Assembly (NCBI GenBank): GCA_026119935.1 | Contig: JALRMH010000001.1 | Span: forward strand, 2,046,001-2,110,000 | Source of the DNA: Endothia cerciana | Lineage: Eukaryota; Ascomycota; Sordariomycetes; Diaporthales; Cryphonectriaceae | Direction of reading: 5' to 3' | DNA: 64,000 bases | In this document: positions 32,788-44,138 of the stretch, in pieces | How the letters are laid out: each line of letters starts with the position of its first letter | Position numbering within the stretch: the first letter of the stretch is position 1 | Notes under the pieces: model-generated | Database searches by the model: none | The model's input: the letters and a program-made list of their open reading frames with translations, nothing else | What the model was told of the DNA's origin: nothing | Position numbers and translations under genes: made by a program

Positions 32788-35012
32788 ATGGCCTCCGAAA
32801 ATGAACAGCCACCTCGTCCACACAAGCGTCGCAAGGTGGCTGAGTCCTGCAAGGTCTGCCGGGCCAAGAAAACTCGATGTGATGGCCTTCGTCCAGCCTG
32901 TTCGCCGTGTAGCGCGAAGGGTGTTCAGTGTGAATACAGCGTCGTGACTGTGCCTGTTCCTGCGGGCTCCTTGTCGGATATCGAGGCACGTCTGCGGAGA
33001 CTGGAGCGGCAAGCAGACAGCCCAAGTAAGCTACCCAGTCAGCCAGTGCGGAATTCTCGGCTGGCCATGTCAGAGGAAGGGCTGTCGTGAACCGCGACTC
33101 ACTCAAACAGATAAAGCTACAAGACTGTCCACTCGCCCGGCCGTGGAAGAAGCCGAGCTCACACAAGCCCATGCTGATATTCCGAGCGCAACGACCAAAG
33201 GTCCGAGGCCTGAAAATGAGCTTGCTTTCGCGGACCATCCAACGACACGATTCATTCAAGACATTACGCAGATGACACACAATAGAACCTCGGCTTTTTT
33301 CCCACCATCATCGCTCTGGGGCAAGACCCACGACTGGAGTGTTGAGACCGACACCTCCGCCATGGTGATTCCCAAGAGGGCCGTCGCGGATGACTTGTTG
33401 GAGTGTTATGAGAATTCTTTCTACCCGCTCTTCCCAACACTGCATATCCCAACCTTCCGAGAACGCTATAGACAACTCTGGGAGCCGCAAAGTCAGGACC
33501 GGCTCGAGGACCTGGCCTCCGAAGCAGCATTTCACGCAACACTCAACGTTGTATTCGCCTTAGGCTGTCTCCACAATTCGAGAGTCGAGCCATCGTTGAA
33601 GTTGCGAACCGCTGGTAGCTTCTATCGCCGTGCACGGTCAATACTGCCTCTGGACGCGCTAGATGCTCCCAGCTTAGCAGTGGTCCAGTATCTCCTGCTG
33701 ACCGCCAACTATCTTAGCTTCACTAAGTATTCAAACAGATGTTGGAACGCTCTGGCGGTGGCCATCCGGGTTGCCCAGACTTTGGGCTTGCACACAGATG
33801 TGGAGGCCTCAAGTAATAATCAGCTGAGGCGGGAGATGAATAGGCGCGTGTGGTATCACTGTCTGATGATGGAGAGGTTATTCGCAAGCGCCTTCGGGCG
33901 TTCAATCTTGCTGAAACATACAGATGCCGTGCCCCTGCCCGAGAAAATTGACGACAATTATCTGCAAGAGGGCCCCGCGGGGTCCCAACCAGCAGGGGCC
34001 CCTTCCATCATCGAAGCCTTTGTGGTGACGATCAAAATATTTGATGTAGTTGAAGGAGCGCGGAGGATAGACTACGGCTCCATCTCGCGGAGTCTTCGTC
34101 TCTCTGAGCTCACGGAAGTCCTTCAGCTCAACGAGAGACTTGACAATATCGAGAACAACATGCCAGCTCACTTGACGCACACGGAGGACGCAGAGCCCGG
34201 TAATCCACGAGATCAGTTGTTCATGCTTCAGACTCAAGCGATTATGACAAGGCATGACTGTCTAACCCGAATGTTCCCCTCTCGTTTGTCTGTAGGCGCG
34301 TCTGCTAACTAGACTTCTCCCCAGGATCTTTCATACCAGGCTTGTGCTACTTCGCCCAAACATCTTGGCCGCTGCGCGGCAGACGCTCAAGCCAGCTGTC
34401 CCGGGCGGGACCCCGTCACGGACAGAGATTGCCCTGCGCGCCGAGGTGTCAACTGTCTGTCTTCAGACTGCCGTCTCTGCTATCGAGATGCTGCACGAGA
34501 ATCTGAATTCCTCATCGCGCGTATTCAGCGCAAACGCTGTATTTGTGACTCTGTCAGCCGCAACTGTGATCATCGCGGCGTCACTAGTCCCTGAACTAGA
34601 TGTCAACCTTGAGGCAGAGAGTGGTCTATATGTTGATGTGGTGTCGAAGGCGATCCGTGTGCTTGATGAGCACCGCTGGCAAATTGAAGGAGCCACTGCA
34701 GCAAATGACCAACTCCAGAACTTCTTGAACACGGCCAATAAAGCAAGAAAACTGCGAAACGATGGTAAGTTTGGTTGATCGACCCTCCCCGACCCTGGCC
34801 ATGGCGAACGGACATCGGATTGATCTACATGCACAGCGCCTCTCTCCTCCTCGGTAAACCAGGCGTACGGAACAACTATTCAAGGCCATCAAGAACAACT
34901 ATCATCCGGACTAGACGATATCTTCAGCGGTTTTGATTTTCGCGATCCCCTCTGGAACTATCAATGGGTCGGAACAGCTCCTGTGTCCGATATATCAGGA
35001 TCTATATTCTAA
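32788..35012 (+). CDS. Zn(II)2Cys6 fungal transcription factor
   Basis: Exons 32788-33025, 33111-34251, 34325-34764 and 34837-35012 sum to 664 aa. The N-terminal binuclear zinc cluster is complete: six Cys in CKVCRAKKTRCDGLRP and ACSPCSAKGVQC (residues about 21-48), preceded by a basic stretch (PHKRRK) and followed by a short linker (SLSDIEARLRRLERQ) that could form the dimerisation coil. The central Fung_trans regulatory domain runs from about residue 165 with LLECYENSFYPLFPTLH, the signature GRSILLKHTDAVPLPEKID and the helix WNALAVAIRVAQTLGLH. The last exon restores an acidic/aromatic C-terminus (LDDIFSGFDFRDPLWNY). The third exon join works only if intron 3 starts with GC (34252) rather than GT; every GT option leaves the frame or makes a 37-nt intron. 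Likely pathway regulator of the flanking genes. Confidence 0.88.
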
Positions 35013-35199
35013 CCAGAATCCCCCTTGAGACTTGTTGAACAACTGAAGTTTGGAGAGTGGGTGCTTTGGGAGACGGAGACACGGATGGCAAGAAGGGCCA
35101 GGGCGAGCTGCATACGGCGGACTTGAGCGCCAATGAGTTGGCCTAGTTTCAATGGCTACGGAGCCGCACGATGAGGACACTCGGCTGAAGTTCTTGTAT

Positions 35200-36630
35200 C
35201 TAGAACACGGTCTCCATGGCACCCTTTGCAAGCTTGTTGAGCCGCTCTTCTGTGACGTCGAAGCATTCTGGCAGACCAGTCGCATCCCATGCCGCGCCTT
35301 GAATGATCTTGACCAAACCAGGTGCGCAGTTGAATATCCTGGCCATGCCGTGGCCGTTGAAGCCAGCACAAACGTATTGCCCGGGCAGACTCTCGATCTT
35401 ACCCACAAAGGGCACCGAGTCAGTCGTCATGCCAATAATACCGGTCCAGGAATGCTGCAGCCCCTCCCCATGCCTAAGCTGAGCCTTCTCGCAGAGAGGA
35501 AAACACTTCTCAAAGTTGCTGACTGCGTCCACGACGACTTCCTCGACGAAATTCGTGTCGTTCGTGGTGAGAATGCTCTCCAGAACCTCCTTGCTCAGGT
35601 TCGGGTTCGTCCTGGGAGCACCCAACACGATGAGGCCATCCGCCTTCCGCTGAAGGACCGAGTAGAAGTGCCGTAGGCTGTGTCGCAACGACATCGTACT
35701 TCCCAGCGCCTTATCACCCGCGAGTGAAGGCGGTGGCACGAAGAGGTGTGCCTGTGCTCGATTCGGGGTGACGTAGGGCGCCAGCTGAGGCAGCAGATGG
35801 CCAGCAAATGCGTTCGTGCAGTGGATCACCGTCCCGGCCGTGATGGTGCCCCGTGGCGTCTCGACGTCCCAGGACCCCTCCGCCGACGTGCATCCCGCCA
35901 CCTTGGTCGCCGGACAGTGAGTGAACAGCCTTGCGCCCTTCTCGATGCTCTGCTTCAGGAGCCACTGCGCCAGCTTGGCGGGGTGACTTGAGCCAGCAGG
36001 CCACTCATAGGCGCCGACGGTCTCCCTGATCCCGGACCTCGCCCTCGCCTCCTCGCCCTCGTACACCTTCACATGGCTGACATCCCCGCCGGCCTCCTGG
36101 TACTCCCTGAAGCTCCGCGCGTTGAACTCGGCAAACTCGGGCGTCAGACACACATCCAGGGTCGTGGCCGGGTTGAAATCGCAAGGCACGTCATGTTCCT
36201 TGACAAACTCGTCGATGCGGCGAAACACGTCCCTCTCGTTCGCAATGATCTTCAGCGCCTGCTCGGCGCCGTGCACGCGCTTATACACCTGGAACCCGCG
36301 GAAGGCATCCGGCCGGACGTGGCCCGCGTTGCGGGAGGAGGCGCCGGAGGCGGCCTCGCGGGCCTCGAGGATGGTGATGTCGCTCCCGAGGATGCCGGCC
36401 GAGTGGATGAGCTCAAAGGCCGTGAGGGCACCGGAGATGCCGGAGCCGATGATGAGATACGCGGTCGATGATGGAGGGCGCGTCTCCCTGTTGGCATTCA
36501 GGTAAGGGAACGAGCGGGTGGTCTGCTGCCACCAGGAGAGGCAGGGGTTGTCGACGGGGAGGCCATGCTGCGGGGTGGCTGCTGCCGGCGTCGTGGCGGC
36601 CGGCTTTGGGATTGGTTCCTCGACGGTCAT
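35200..36630 (-). CDS. FAD-dependent oxidoreductase (DAO family)
   Basis: Single exon, 476 aa. The DAO superfamily oxidises amines, amino acids or N-methyl compounds using FAD. The Rossmann dinucleotide motif is AYLIIGSGISGALTAFEL (about residues 57-74), with the acidic strand end ITILEAREAASGASSRNAGH, the last part being the flavin-contact block. The C-terminal FAD closure is QHSWTGIIGMTTDSVPFVGK followed by YVCAGFNGHGMARIF. The family member most like it in layout is the fungal gamma-glutamylputrescine/sarcosine-oxidase-like group, but the substrate cannot be fixed. No signal peptide: it starts with a Pro/Ala-rich 30-residue leader before the fold. Convergent with the regulator gene on one side and divergent from the MFS transporter on the other. 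Confidence 0.88.
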   Translation of the reverse strand: MTVEEPIPKPAATTPAAATPQHGLPVDNPCLSWWQQTTRSFPYLNANRETRPPSSTAYLIIGSGISGALTAFELIHSAGILGSDITILEAREAASGASSRNAGHVRPDAFRGFQVYKRVHGAEQALKIIANERDVFRRIDEFVKEHDVPCDFNPATTLDVCLTPEFAEFNARSFREYQEAGGDVSHVKVYEGEEARARSGIRETVGAYEWPAGSSHPAKLAQWLLKQSIEKGARLFTHCPATKVAGCTSAEGSWDVETPRGTITAGTVIHCTNAFAGHLLPQLAPYVTPNRAQAHLFVPPPSLAGDKALGSTMSLRHSLRHFYSVLQRKADGLIVLGAPRTNPNLSKEVLESILTTNDTNFVEEVVVDAVSNFEKCFPLCEKAQLRHGEGLQHSWTGIIGMTTDSVPFVGKIESLPGQYVCAGFNGHGMARIFNCAPGLVKIIQGAAWDATGLPECFDVTEERLNKLAKGAMETVF

Positions 36631-37200
36631 GATGGCTCTGCTGTTGATCTTCTTGCTCGTGGAGGACTCGAACGTTTGCTGTTCGTCCCTGCGTACACGG
36701 GCCTGGTGATTAATTCAATGTCCGTCTCTTTGAGGACATTCAAAATTATACCCTCCCCTCCGGCCCGGCTTGTCGTCGACAAAGCCGGTCCAAGCCCGGA
36801 GCGCATCTCAACCGCAGGCCATCCATCCGCCTGTCGAGGAGCGACGTCGGACAGTCAGTCTACCATAGTAATGCCCGAGCAGACGCACCATTCCGGAGCC
36901 CACAGCACCTCCACATACCTTATCCGGGTGGTAGTGGTGGCGTGGGCGCTGTGATTCGCTCACGGTACCGGGCCGGGAGCCTGTCACAACTCCCCATGCC
37001 CAGCACGAGGTGCCGCAGGGCGATAGCGTGATCGACATTGCTCTATCACAGTATCCTGGCCCGGAGTCGAACAAGATAGCACAGCAGTGAAGAAATAGGC
37101 GCAACAAATCCGGGGCAGTAGGGGCCCCGGGGGCACGTTGCATTATTGCCCAGCCTCCGAGTCCTTGAGGGTTCCACTGCATAGATATCGCAATGCGAGG
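36631..37200. promoter_or_regulatory. divergent promoter, FAD oxidoreductase / MFS transporter
   Basis: 570 nt between start codons, so the two genes are likely co-regulated. It contains an imperfect palindrome at 36765-36788 in which CCGGCTTGTCG pairs with CGACAA-A-GCCGG around one T (one bulged A), about 135 nt before the oxidoreductase start. CGG/CCG half-sites of this kind are what Zn2Cys6 dimers bind; this link is inferred. Confidence 0.45.
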
Positions 37201-39120
37201 ATGCCTTATAACCGCCGGCGCCGTCCCAGCGGCTCGTCCGAGGACGCTGACGATGATGTCCCCGAGACGCAAGGTCTCCTCCACGCGGTCGACGATTCCG
37301 ATGCCGAGGACGAACAGATCTTCCCCTCCTCACCAGACCGACACGCAAGCACGAGATTCGAAATGGCCTTGCAGGCCCTTCGGGAACGCGTGTCCTTCTT
37401 CCGCAGCCATGCCGAGCGTTCACCACTCGAGCGCGACCTCGTGCGGCGGCTGGACATCTTCCTCATGACATTCGGCTGCGTGTCACAGGTGATCAAGTAC
37501 CTCGACCAGACGAACATCTCGAACGCGTACGTCTCGGGCATGAAGGAGGACCTGGCCCTCTACGGCAATGAGTAAGTATTCCTCCCAGCCTCCTGCGGTG
37601 TCCTACCTCGCTCCTCTCAGACACCCTCTCCTCGAACAGAGTACTCTGGGGGCTTCGCAATGGTGTGTCATCTGATGCTGATGGCTTAGACTGAACTACA
37701 TGACCACCTGGTTTTCGGTTTCCTACTGTATCATGCTGATCCCCAGCCAGGTCATCATGACCTGGGTGCGGCCCTCGTGGTGGCTCCCTGGGTTGGAGAT
37801 CGGGTGGGGCGTCATGACGGGCCTGATCGCGCTCTGCCAAAACGCCAACCAGGTATATGTGATACGGGTGTTCCTGGGCCTGTTTGAGAGCAGCGCCTGG
37901 CCGGGCATGATGACGCTCTTCAGTAAGCTGTCGCCTCCTCGACCGATGGACAGAGTTCCTTCCGGTGCTGACACGACGTAGTGTACTGGTACACACCCAC
38001 CGAGCTGGCCAAGCGGATGGGCTTCTACCACTCCTGCCAGGCCATCGGCAGCATGATGTCCGGCGCCCTGCAGACCGCCATCCTCGACACCGTCGATGGC
38101 GCGCAGGGCATCGCCGGCTGGCGGTGGCTGTTCATCATCAACGCCTGCATGACCGTCGTCGTCGGCCTGGCGGGCTTCTTCATGCTGCCCGACTACCCGT
38201 CCCGCCCCAACCCGCGCGCCTTCTGGTTCACGCCTGAGCACTCGCGCATGGCGCAGGAACGGCTCCAGAGGCACGGCCGTGCGGAGGCCAAGAAGATCAC
38301 CTGGGCGGCTGCGAAGAGGACGGCGGGGATGTGGGTCTCGTACTTCATCCCCGTGCTGTACATCGCGACGGTGCTGGCGCAGTACGGGTACAACTACTTC
38401 AACCTGTTCCTCAAGTCCGTCAAGAACCCTGACGGCACGGCGCGGTGGTCGACGGCGCAGGTGAACTCGATCCCCATCGCCGGCGGTGCCATCAACGTCG
38501 CCTTTGTCTGGACCTGGGCGATCCTCTCAGACATCTTACAGACGAGGTGGACGCTGCTTGTCGCGCAGGCCGTGGTCGGGCTTGTTCCGGCCATCACCAT
38601 GAGCATCTGGACCCGCCACCCGACCAGCACGCCGATCGGGGCAGCCTACGCGAGCTACTTCATGTCGTATATCTGTCTTGGCACCGCCCCGCTCATCATG
38701 TCCTGGCTGTCGGACCTGATCCCACAGGATCCGGAGGCTAGGACGCTGATCCTGGGGTATGCCATAGCTGGAGTCTACGCCATCATCGCGTGGTCGCAGG
38801 TCTTGGTATGGCCTGCTTCTGAGGCGCCCTATTACAGATACGCCTGGCAAGTGTCCATCGCGCTCTGGCTTCTCGTTATCATCATGGTTATCTTCCTCCG
38901 CGTTGTAGACATCAGGTATCTCCTGTAAGTTGGCACGCCCGATGCGCCTGCGACACTCAAGACAGTGCTGACTTTCTTCCCCTCTCGCAGGCCGAGGAGG
39001 CTCGCCGCTCGTTCGACCGTGGTCGAGGCGACGAAGCCTGATGAGGAGGACACCGGAGCTCTGGACGCGGCCGGGCAGCCCGTGGACCCCAAAAGAACCG
39101 AGATAGAGGTAGTGGCATAG
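37201..39120 (+). CDS. MFS transporter, Dal5/allantoate-permease type
   Basis: Exons 37201-37571, 37690-37922, 37982-38924 and 38991-39120 (introns 118, 59 and 66 nt) give 558 aa. It belongs to the anion:cation symporter group that includes Dal5, Tna1, Fen2 and Liz1, carrying small carboxylates, vitamins or ureides across the plasma membrane with protons. Features: hydrophilic N-terminus of about 85 residues; LVRRLDIFLMTFGCVSQVIKYLDQTNISNAYVSG... where LDQTNISNAYVSGMKEDL is the group hallmark; about 12 membrane helices; WYTPTELAKRMGFY after helix 4; and WSTAQVNSIPIAGGAINV starting the second half. The tail is acidic and cytosolic. The third intron sits just before the final tail exon. It diverges from the FAD oxidoreductase gene and is followed by the UstYa-like gene on the same strand. 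Confidence 0.9.
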
Positions 39121-39887
39121 AGACGAACGGGACCGCCAAATACGGAGGCCGTTGTGACCGGGAGGGAGCGAGTGACCGAGAGCGAGGGGCCCGTCGACAC
39201 CGCACTTGACCCTGTCACGTCTCCGGCAGCCGGACAAGCTTATCTCCCTAGCGGAGAGAGCATGTGCAGACGTGGCGGAGTTAAGTATATGCCGCCATCA
39301 TATTGTACTGCAGCCCACGCCGCACCTGCGCAGTGAGGCTCGAGCGGCGGGCCTGCCGATCTCCGGCAGTGTGCCCCTGACCGTCGAGGTTCGCCCCTTT
39401 CCCCTGTGATCGCAGGCGGTGAATGCAGAAAAGAAGCGCATACTATCAACCACCTGGCAGGAATCGTACGGGCCTCTGTTAGTGCAGACCTCGATCCCCT
39501 GTTTCGAGAATGCTTCCATGGCCCACAGAAGCCCAATCTTCCACAAATCACGTCTGGAGGCTGACCGCTCCCGCCCCCGTTTCGACTACCGGAGCCGAGA
39601 TGAGGAAAATGCGGGACCACCCAGGGCCTGTCTTTGCTCGCGGGATGCCTGTTTCGAGGGGAGACGGTGATGATAAATAAAACAAGATGCTTCGAACGTG
39701 CCGTCGCGTCTCCGGCCCTGCCGCTCGCTCCCCTTTTGCACGCTGGCTCGATCCCTGATCTTGTCGACTCCCGTCCTGCTCATCCTCTCGAGCAGCCCTC
39801 TCAACTCCGGCCGGGAAACCTTTCCCCCTCGCCTGTCAGTCCCTGAGTGACGTGTGACTATTGTTCCGCCCCCAGCTCCCGCCCAAG
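39121..39887. promoter_or_regulatory. upstream region of the UstYa-like gene
   Basis: 767 nt of spacer with several CCGG-containing short palindromes (for example TCCGGCCGGGA near 39806-39816). No gene recognised; the short frames here have no domain. Confidence 0.4.
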
Positions 39888-40945
39888 ATGCCCCTGAGAT
39901 CTCCGCGGTCAAGGGACCTCGAGAAGGCGGCGCATACTGTGCGCTTCGTCGACGAGCCGAGGTCCTCTACCGACTCAGAGATTGCCGCCAGACCACGCCT
40001 GGTCCAGCCCAGACGCTCGTGGAGGTCGCGCATAATATCGCCCGAGGTGATACCGTGGGTCCTGACATGCGTGTTCGCGACGACGACGATCCTGCTCCTC
40101 CTCGACCGTCCCGAGTCGCGGAGGTTCGGGTCGTATGAGACGAGGCTGTCGACGGACCTGAGTGCGTGACCATCCCAGATTTCCACGGCGGTCCCAGACC
40201 TGCTTTTCGAAAGCTGACAGACCTGCGGCAGAAACCCTCAACGCGGTGCCGCTCGAGGTGAGGCGCTTCTACGGGAGCCCGGAGTTTGACGAGAACGGCA
40301 CGATGCACACGCCCGAGGTGGACAGGCACGCCAGGTGGCCGGAGAACAAGCTGTTCGTCGGCGAGCCGTCACACGAGCTCGACGATAACTGGCTGGACCT
40401 GATCGGGGATCGGTACTTCTCCATCTCGGAAGAGGAGGCGATCGAGGCGTGGGGCGAGCGGAGGCACGAATATGTCGACGAGGACCATGGTGGGTATACC
40501 GCCGGGCTAGACGTGTTCCACACGCTGCACTGCCTCGTACGTGGACATCCCAATCTCCAGAGGGCCCCAGGAGTAATATTCGCGGCTAACCCGCCACCAG
40601 AACCAGATCCGCATGGCCCTTTCTCCGGACCACTACAACCACCACGGCATGCCGGTCGAGACGAGCGCGGCACACACGGCGCACTGCCTGGACGCGATCC
40701 GCCAGCACGTCCAGTGCTACGGCAGCACGACGCTGGTTCCGACGAAGTGGAGGGACGGCGCGCAGCGGCAGTATATCGACTCGAACCAGGAACACGTATG
40801 CAGGGATTTCTCGTACCTGCGCAAGTTCGTGAGGAGGCGGAACCTCGAGGGTGATCTGTACGTGGAGCGGGACAAGTCGTTGATAAGCAAGGGCAAGTCC
40901 AAGACGGAGGTCGTCAAGGTGGCGGAGGAGGAGAAGGCAGAGTAA
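39888..40945 (+). CDS. UstYa-like (DUF3328) oxidase-family protein
   Basis: Exons 39888-40161, 40232-40536 and 40601-40945 (introns 70 and 64 nt) give 307 aa. Members such as UstYa/UstYb take part in cyclisation or oxidation steps in fungal metabolite pathways, best known from ribosomal peptides (ustiloxin), cyclochlorotine and others. Type II layout: basic cytosolic N-terminus of about 55 residues, one membrane helix (VIPWVLTCVFATTTILLLL), then a lumenal domain. Both family HxxHC motifs are present: HTLHCLNQIR across the second splice join (about 188-197) and HTAHCLDAIRQHVQC (about 218-232), with HYNHH between them. TTLVPTKW is the usual block after the second motif. For the first intron the CAG at 40231 is preferred; an upstream AAG also keeps the frame. 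Lies in tandem after the MFS transporter. Confidence 0.88.
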
Positions 40946-43900
40946 ATATCCGAAACGAAAAAAACAACATTCAAGGCAGTCCTGCTCACCGTCGCGACCT
41001 GCCTAGCACATCCGTTGCCGTCATGGTCCGTATCCTTGAACTTTCCGGCCTGGCTGGCAGAAGAAGGGGAACCTTGAGGGGCAGTACGCGTACGAGTCAC
41101 CGAGAGAGTGATGCCCATCAGTCCCCGACGCACATGAACGATGCAGCCACCTGCTCGTCATGTGCACAAACGACAGTATAATAGGACATAATGCACACGC
41201 TAGGAACCCACTCCGAATGCAGCGGGAACTTTGTACATGTGCAGGACTTGGCTGCATTCACAAAGCGCCAGAAGAGGGCCCCGGGACCATCCGATCGCAC
41301 TTGTGCCCTTGATCTCCCGTGATCAGTCAGTAGCTGGCTGGTCTAAGCAGGTAGGTGGTCGGTCTTCCGAACAACGCACCATCTTACTCGGAAACTCAGA
41401 CTAGGTGAGCTTGTTGATGGGTTTACACCGGATGCCTTCATTGCGAGAGATTGGGGGGCGGCATTGTCGTCGCGGTGGTGAAGAGGGTGGTCAGTGTTCT
41501 GACCGCTACACGACCTTTTGATGTCGAGTCTATACTATACCTGTACAAAAGGGTGGGTGGTATGGAAGGTGGGTCGCCTGACTTAATGAGGCATTGTCAT
41601 GAGTTGGCCAACTTCACGGCTCTCTGACTACTTGTCACCAGCAGAGCTGCACACAGAGACGGTCAGTCTATTTACCATATCGCATTATTATGCTGGTCAC
41701 AGGCCAAGCGAAGCGGCTTGATTAGCTCATCACAAGGAGTTGCTGCAATTACCGCAGGGCCCGGGGCGGATGCTCCTAATTGCCACACCGTTTAAGGTTC
41801 GAATGAGGAGCAGTCCTTTCTCAATCAATGAATGAATCCTAAGCCAAAACTTAACCCAAAAAATGTGATCCCTGACTATGGTGCGAGTTTAATGTCAAAA
41901 GAAGACAATGTATTTATAAGCGCCAACGTACATCAGTGGGGAAATACACCGTGACCTAGAGAGATAGAAAGCTTTGATAATTAACAAACAGGTGTGAAGA
42001 TCTGGATTGGAACGAGTGAAATCTTCCGTTTGCGAACTTATTTGAAGAAGAGTCATGCTGTGAGGGAAAGCCTCACAGTTCGAATGCTGTATCAGAGATC
42101 TACTTGCCTCAAAGCATGATTTGGCCCCGATGACTGCTTTCGTTGCCGCAGCCACAGAGTTAGATTTATCATCTAAGAAGAGTTTGTAGAGACTTAATGG
42201 TCAATGCTTATCGCCTTGGCGATGAGCCGCAAATGTTAGCTCATAACTCTAACGGTAAAAGATACATAGTTGGGTAGTCAGTAGAACTGACTAGGGACTA
42301 GTCACACCATTACGATGAGGTATAACCTCATAACACCAGGATGATGAACTTTGAAATCTCGTCGGGACGAAGAATCGTGAAAGAAAAAGGAAATCACGGC
42401 AAGAGGGCAGTATCTCTTAATATAGCAGCACAGCACCGTTGCCGGTTGGTATTTTCCCACAGTAGCTATGGCGTGACATGCCTTGGTAACTCGATTGCCT
42501 CCGGTCTCCGTATACGCGTAAGAACTTCAAGCGCACGTGGTTGCCGTGCTAAGCTCGGGCGGGGATACTGGCAAGGTTGGATTCGATGGCAACCCTTCTT
42601 CTTTTGTTCTTCTTTCTGGCACAAAAGCAAGCAACCCAAAGCCCAATAGAAGAATGGCCACGGAATTTCCGGCCCAAGGGCAGCTGGCATCGGCAGACAT
42701 GTCGCTGATAAGGCTGCCGGCTGGACCTAGCAAAAAAGGACTTAGCGTGAAGCTATTGAGCCGCTGGGGTCCAGACGACATCGACGCATGCCGCATGCCA
42801 GACATGCCGCTGCTATCAACCTCATTTCCTGCCATGCTGCTTCTTGAGGGGCTCGACTTCATTTCCCTTGAGGATATTTACCGGGGCTCCGTGTCAGACC
42901 AGCGGATCTCGGGGTCTGCTCGCCCAATGTCCATCCCTTCGCGGTTGGGCGAGCCCTTGGCTCATGATTGAGATAGCGTCACCCATGACAGCGGTGGAGT
43001 CCTGGACCTACTATGTAGCTCACGTCATGTTGACTCCATACCATTGCAACGTCGGGTGCTTGGTACCCCAGGTTTCCAAGGATCAGGTACCAACAGTCAT
43101 GTCCGGCTCCCACGCCCACTGATGCTCCATCCTATCTCTTTCATGTGTACTTTTGGTGGTCAACTCCCCCCTCGACGGCCAGGCTCATTCGACGAATCAA
43201 CCACCAGCAAGCCTCGCCGGTCAAGCTTCTGAGTGGCCGCTTGCCGGGGCAGCAGATCAAAAAGGTTATAATTTGGCCGGCTGAAGACGAGAGACCTGAA
43301 CATCTGGGATGTGGGATTCAACCCGCGGTTCATCACCTCGATTGCACCGTTGCAGCACTACTCCGTCCTGGAAGGTCCAGCCGATGTTCCTCCTAGCTAC
43401 CATAGTAGTATAGCCTGCTATCTTGACATCGGGACCCCACGTTCTAGCTGACCAGGCTGTTGGTATAGCTGCTCCCTGTCTATCAGGCCACGTGCTGGCG
43501 TTCTCCAGGCCCTCGGCGCGGATTCCGATACAACGAGTTCCCAGCCAGGCCAATCTTATCTGCTAGGCTCCACCTACTCCCCTCCCAATTCGTCCTATCT
43601 TCTCCTGTCTGCTAGGGCCCTCACCGAAGTCCATCTTCCCGTGCGACTACCCCGTACTTGGCCTTGCCGCCGATATCACCGGCAGATCTGTCCATGAGAT
43701 GACAAAGTCTGCTACATCACATCTCGCTGTTGCCCCTAGCCATCCGACAGCCTCACAACCTAATCACCGAGCCTAATGCAAACCCATACCTGCATGGGGA
43801 GTGGCAGCCGGATGACCCCGCTGGTGCATTTCCTGGGCCGCTATGATAAGATCCAGGGTCTCATCATGTTGTCGATCTTCATGGTAATAAGAACTTCGGT

Positions 43901-44138
43901 GTGGAGCATGGGCTACTATTGCTATTCGAAGGGGAGGCGGTCCCGGCAAATGCGCGTGTTATGATCACCGATACGCTTGTTGAGGGGGCCTGGCTCACAA
44001 CCTTCTTATGTCGTTCAAGGCAGCTTGATAAATAGCCACGACGTCTCCCGAGGTGGGTTCATATTCTTGACGGCTCCTCACCTCTCGACAATCCCCTGGG
44101 CAAAGGCTACCCGCTGTGCTTAGTAACGATCAACCATC
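40946..44138. other. gene-poor 3.2-kb interval
   Basis: No gene could be supported on either strand. I looked for a short secreted precursor with repeated cores between dibasic sites, as a UstYa partner would require, and saw none. Frames at 42341-42649, 42527-42971 and 42844-43122 overlap in conflicting frames and have no domain. The right end is the amine oxidase promoter. Confidence 0.5.
43845..44036. promoter_or_regulatory. candidate GATA (AreA-type) sites and TATA region of the amine oxidase
   Basis: TGATAAG at 43844-43850 and TGATAAA at 44026-44032 match the HGATAR core bound by AreA/Nit2 nitrogen regulators. The second merges with ATAAATAG, a TATA-like element about 105 nt before the start codon. 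Amine oxidases are commonly nitrogen-controlled, which makes the match meaningful, but GATA cores are frequent by chance. Confidence 0.35.

Noticed and set aside
40946..44138. RiPP precursor for the UstYa-like protein
   Set aside because: No signal-peptide frame with repeated cores between dibasic sites was seen on either strand; absence by eye is not proof.
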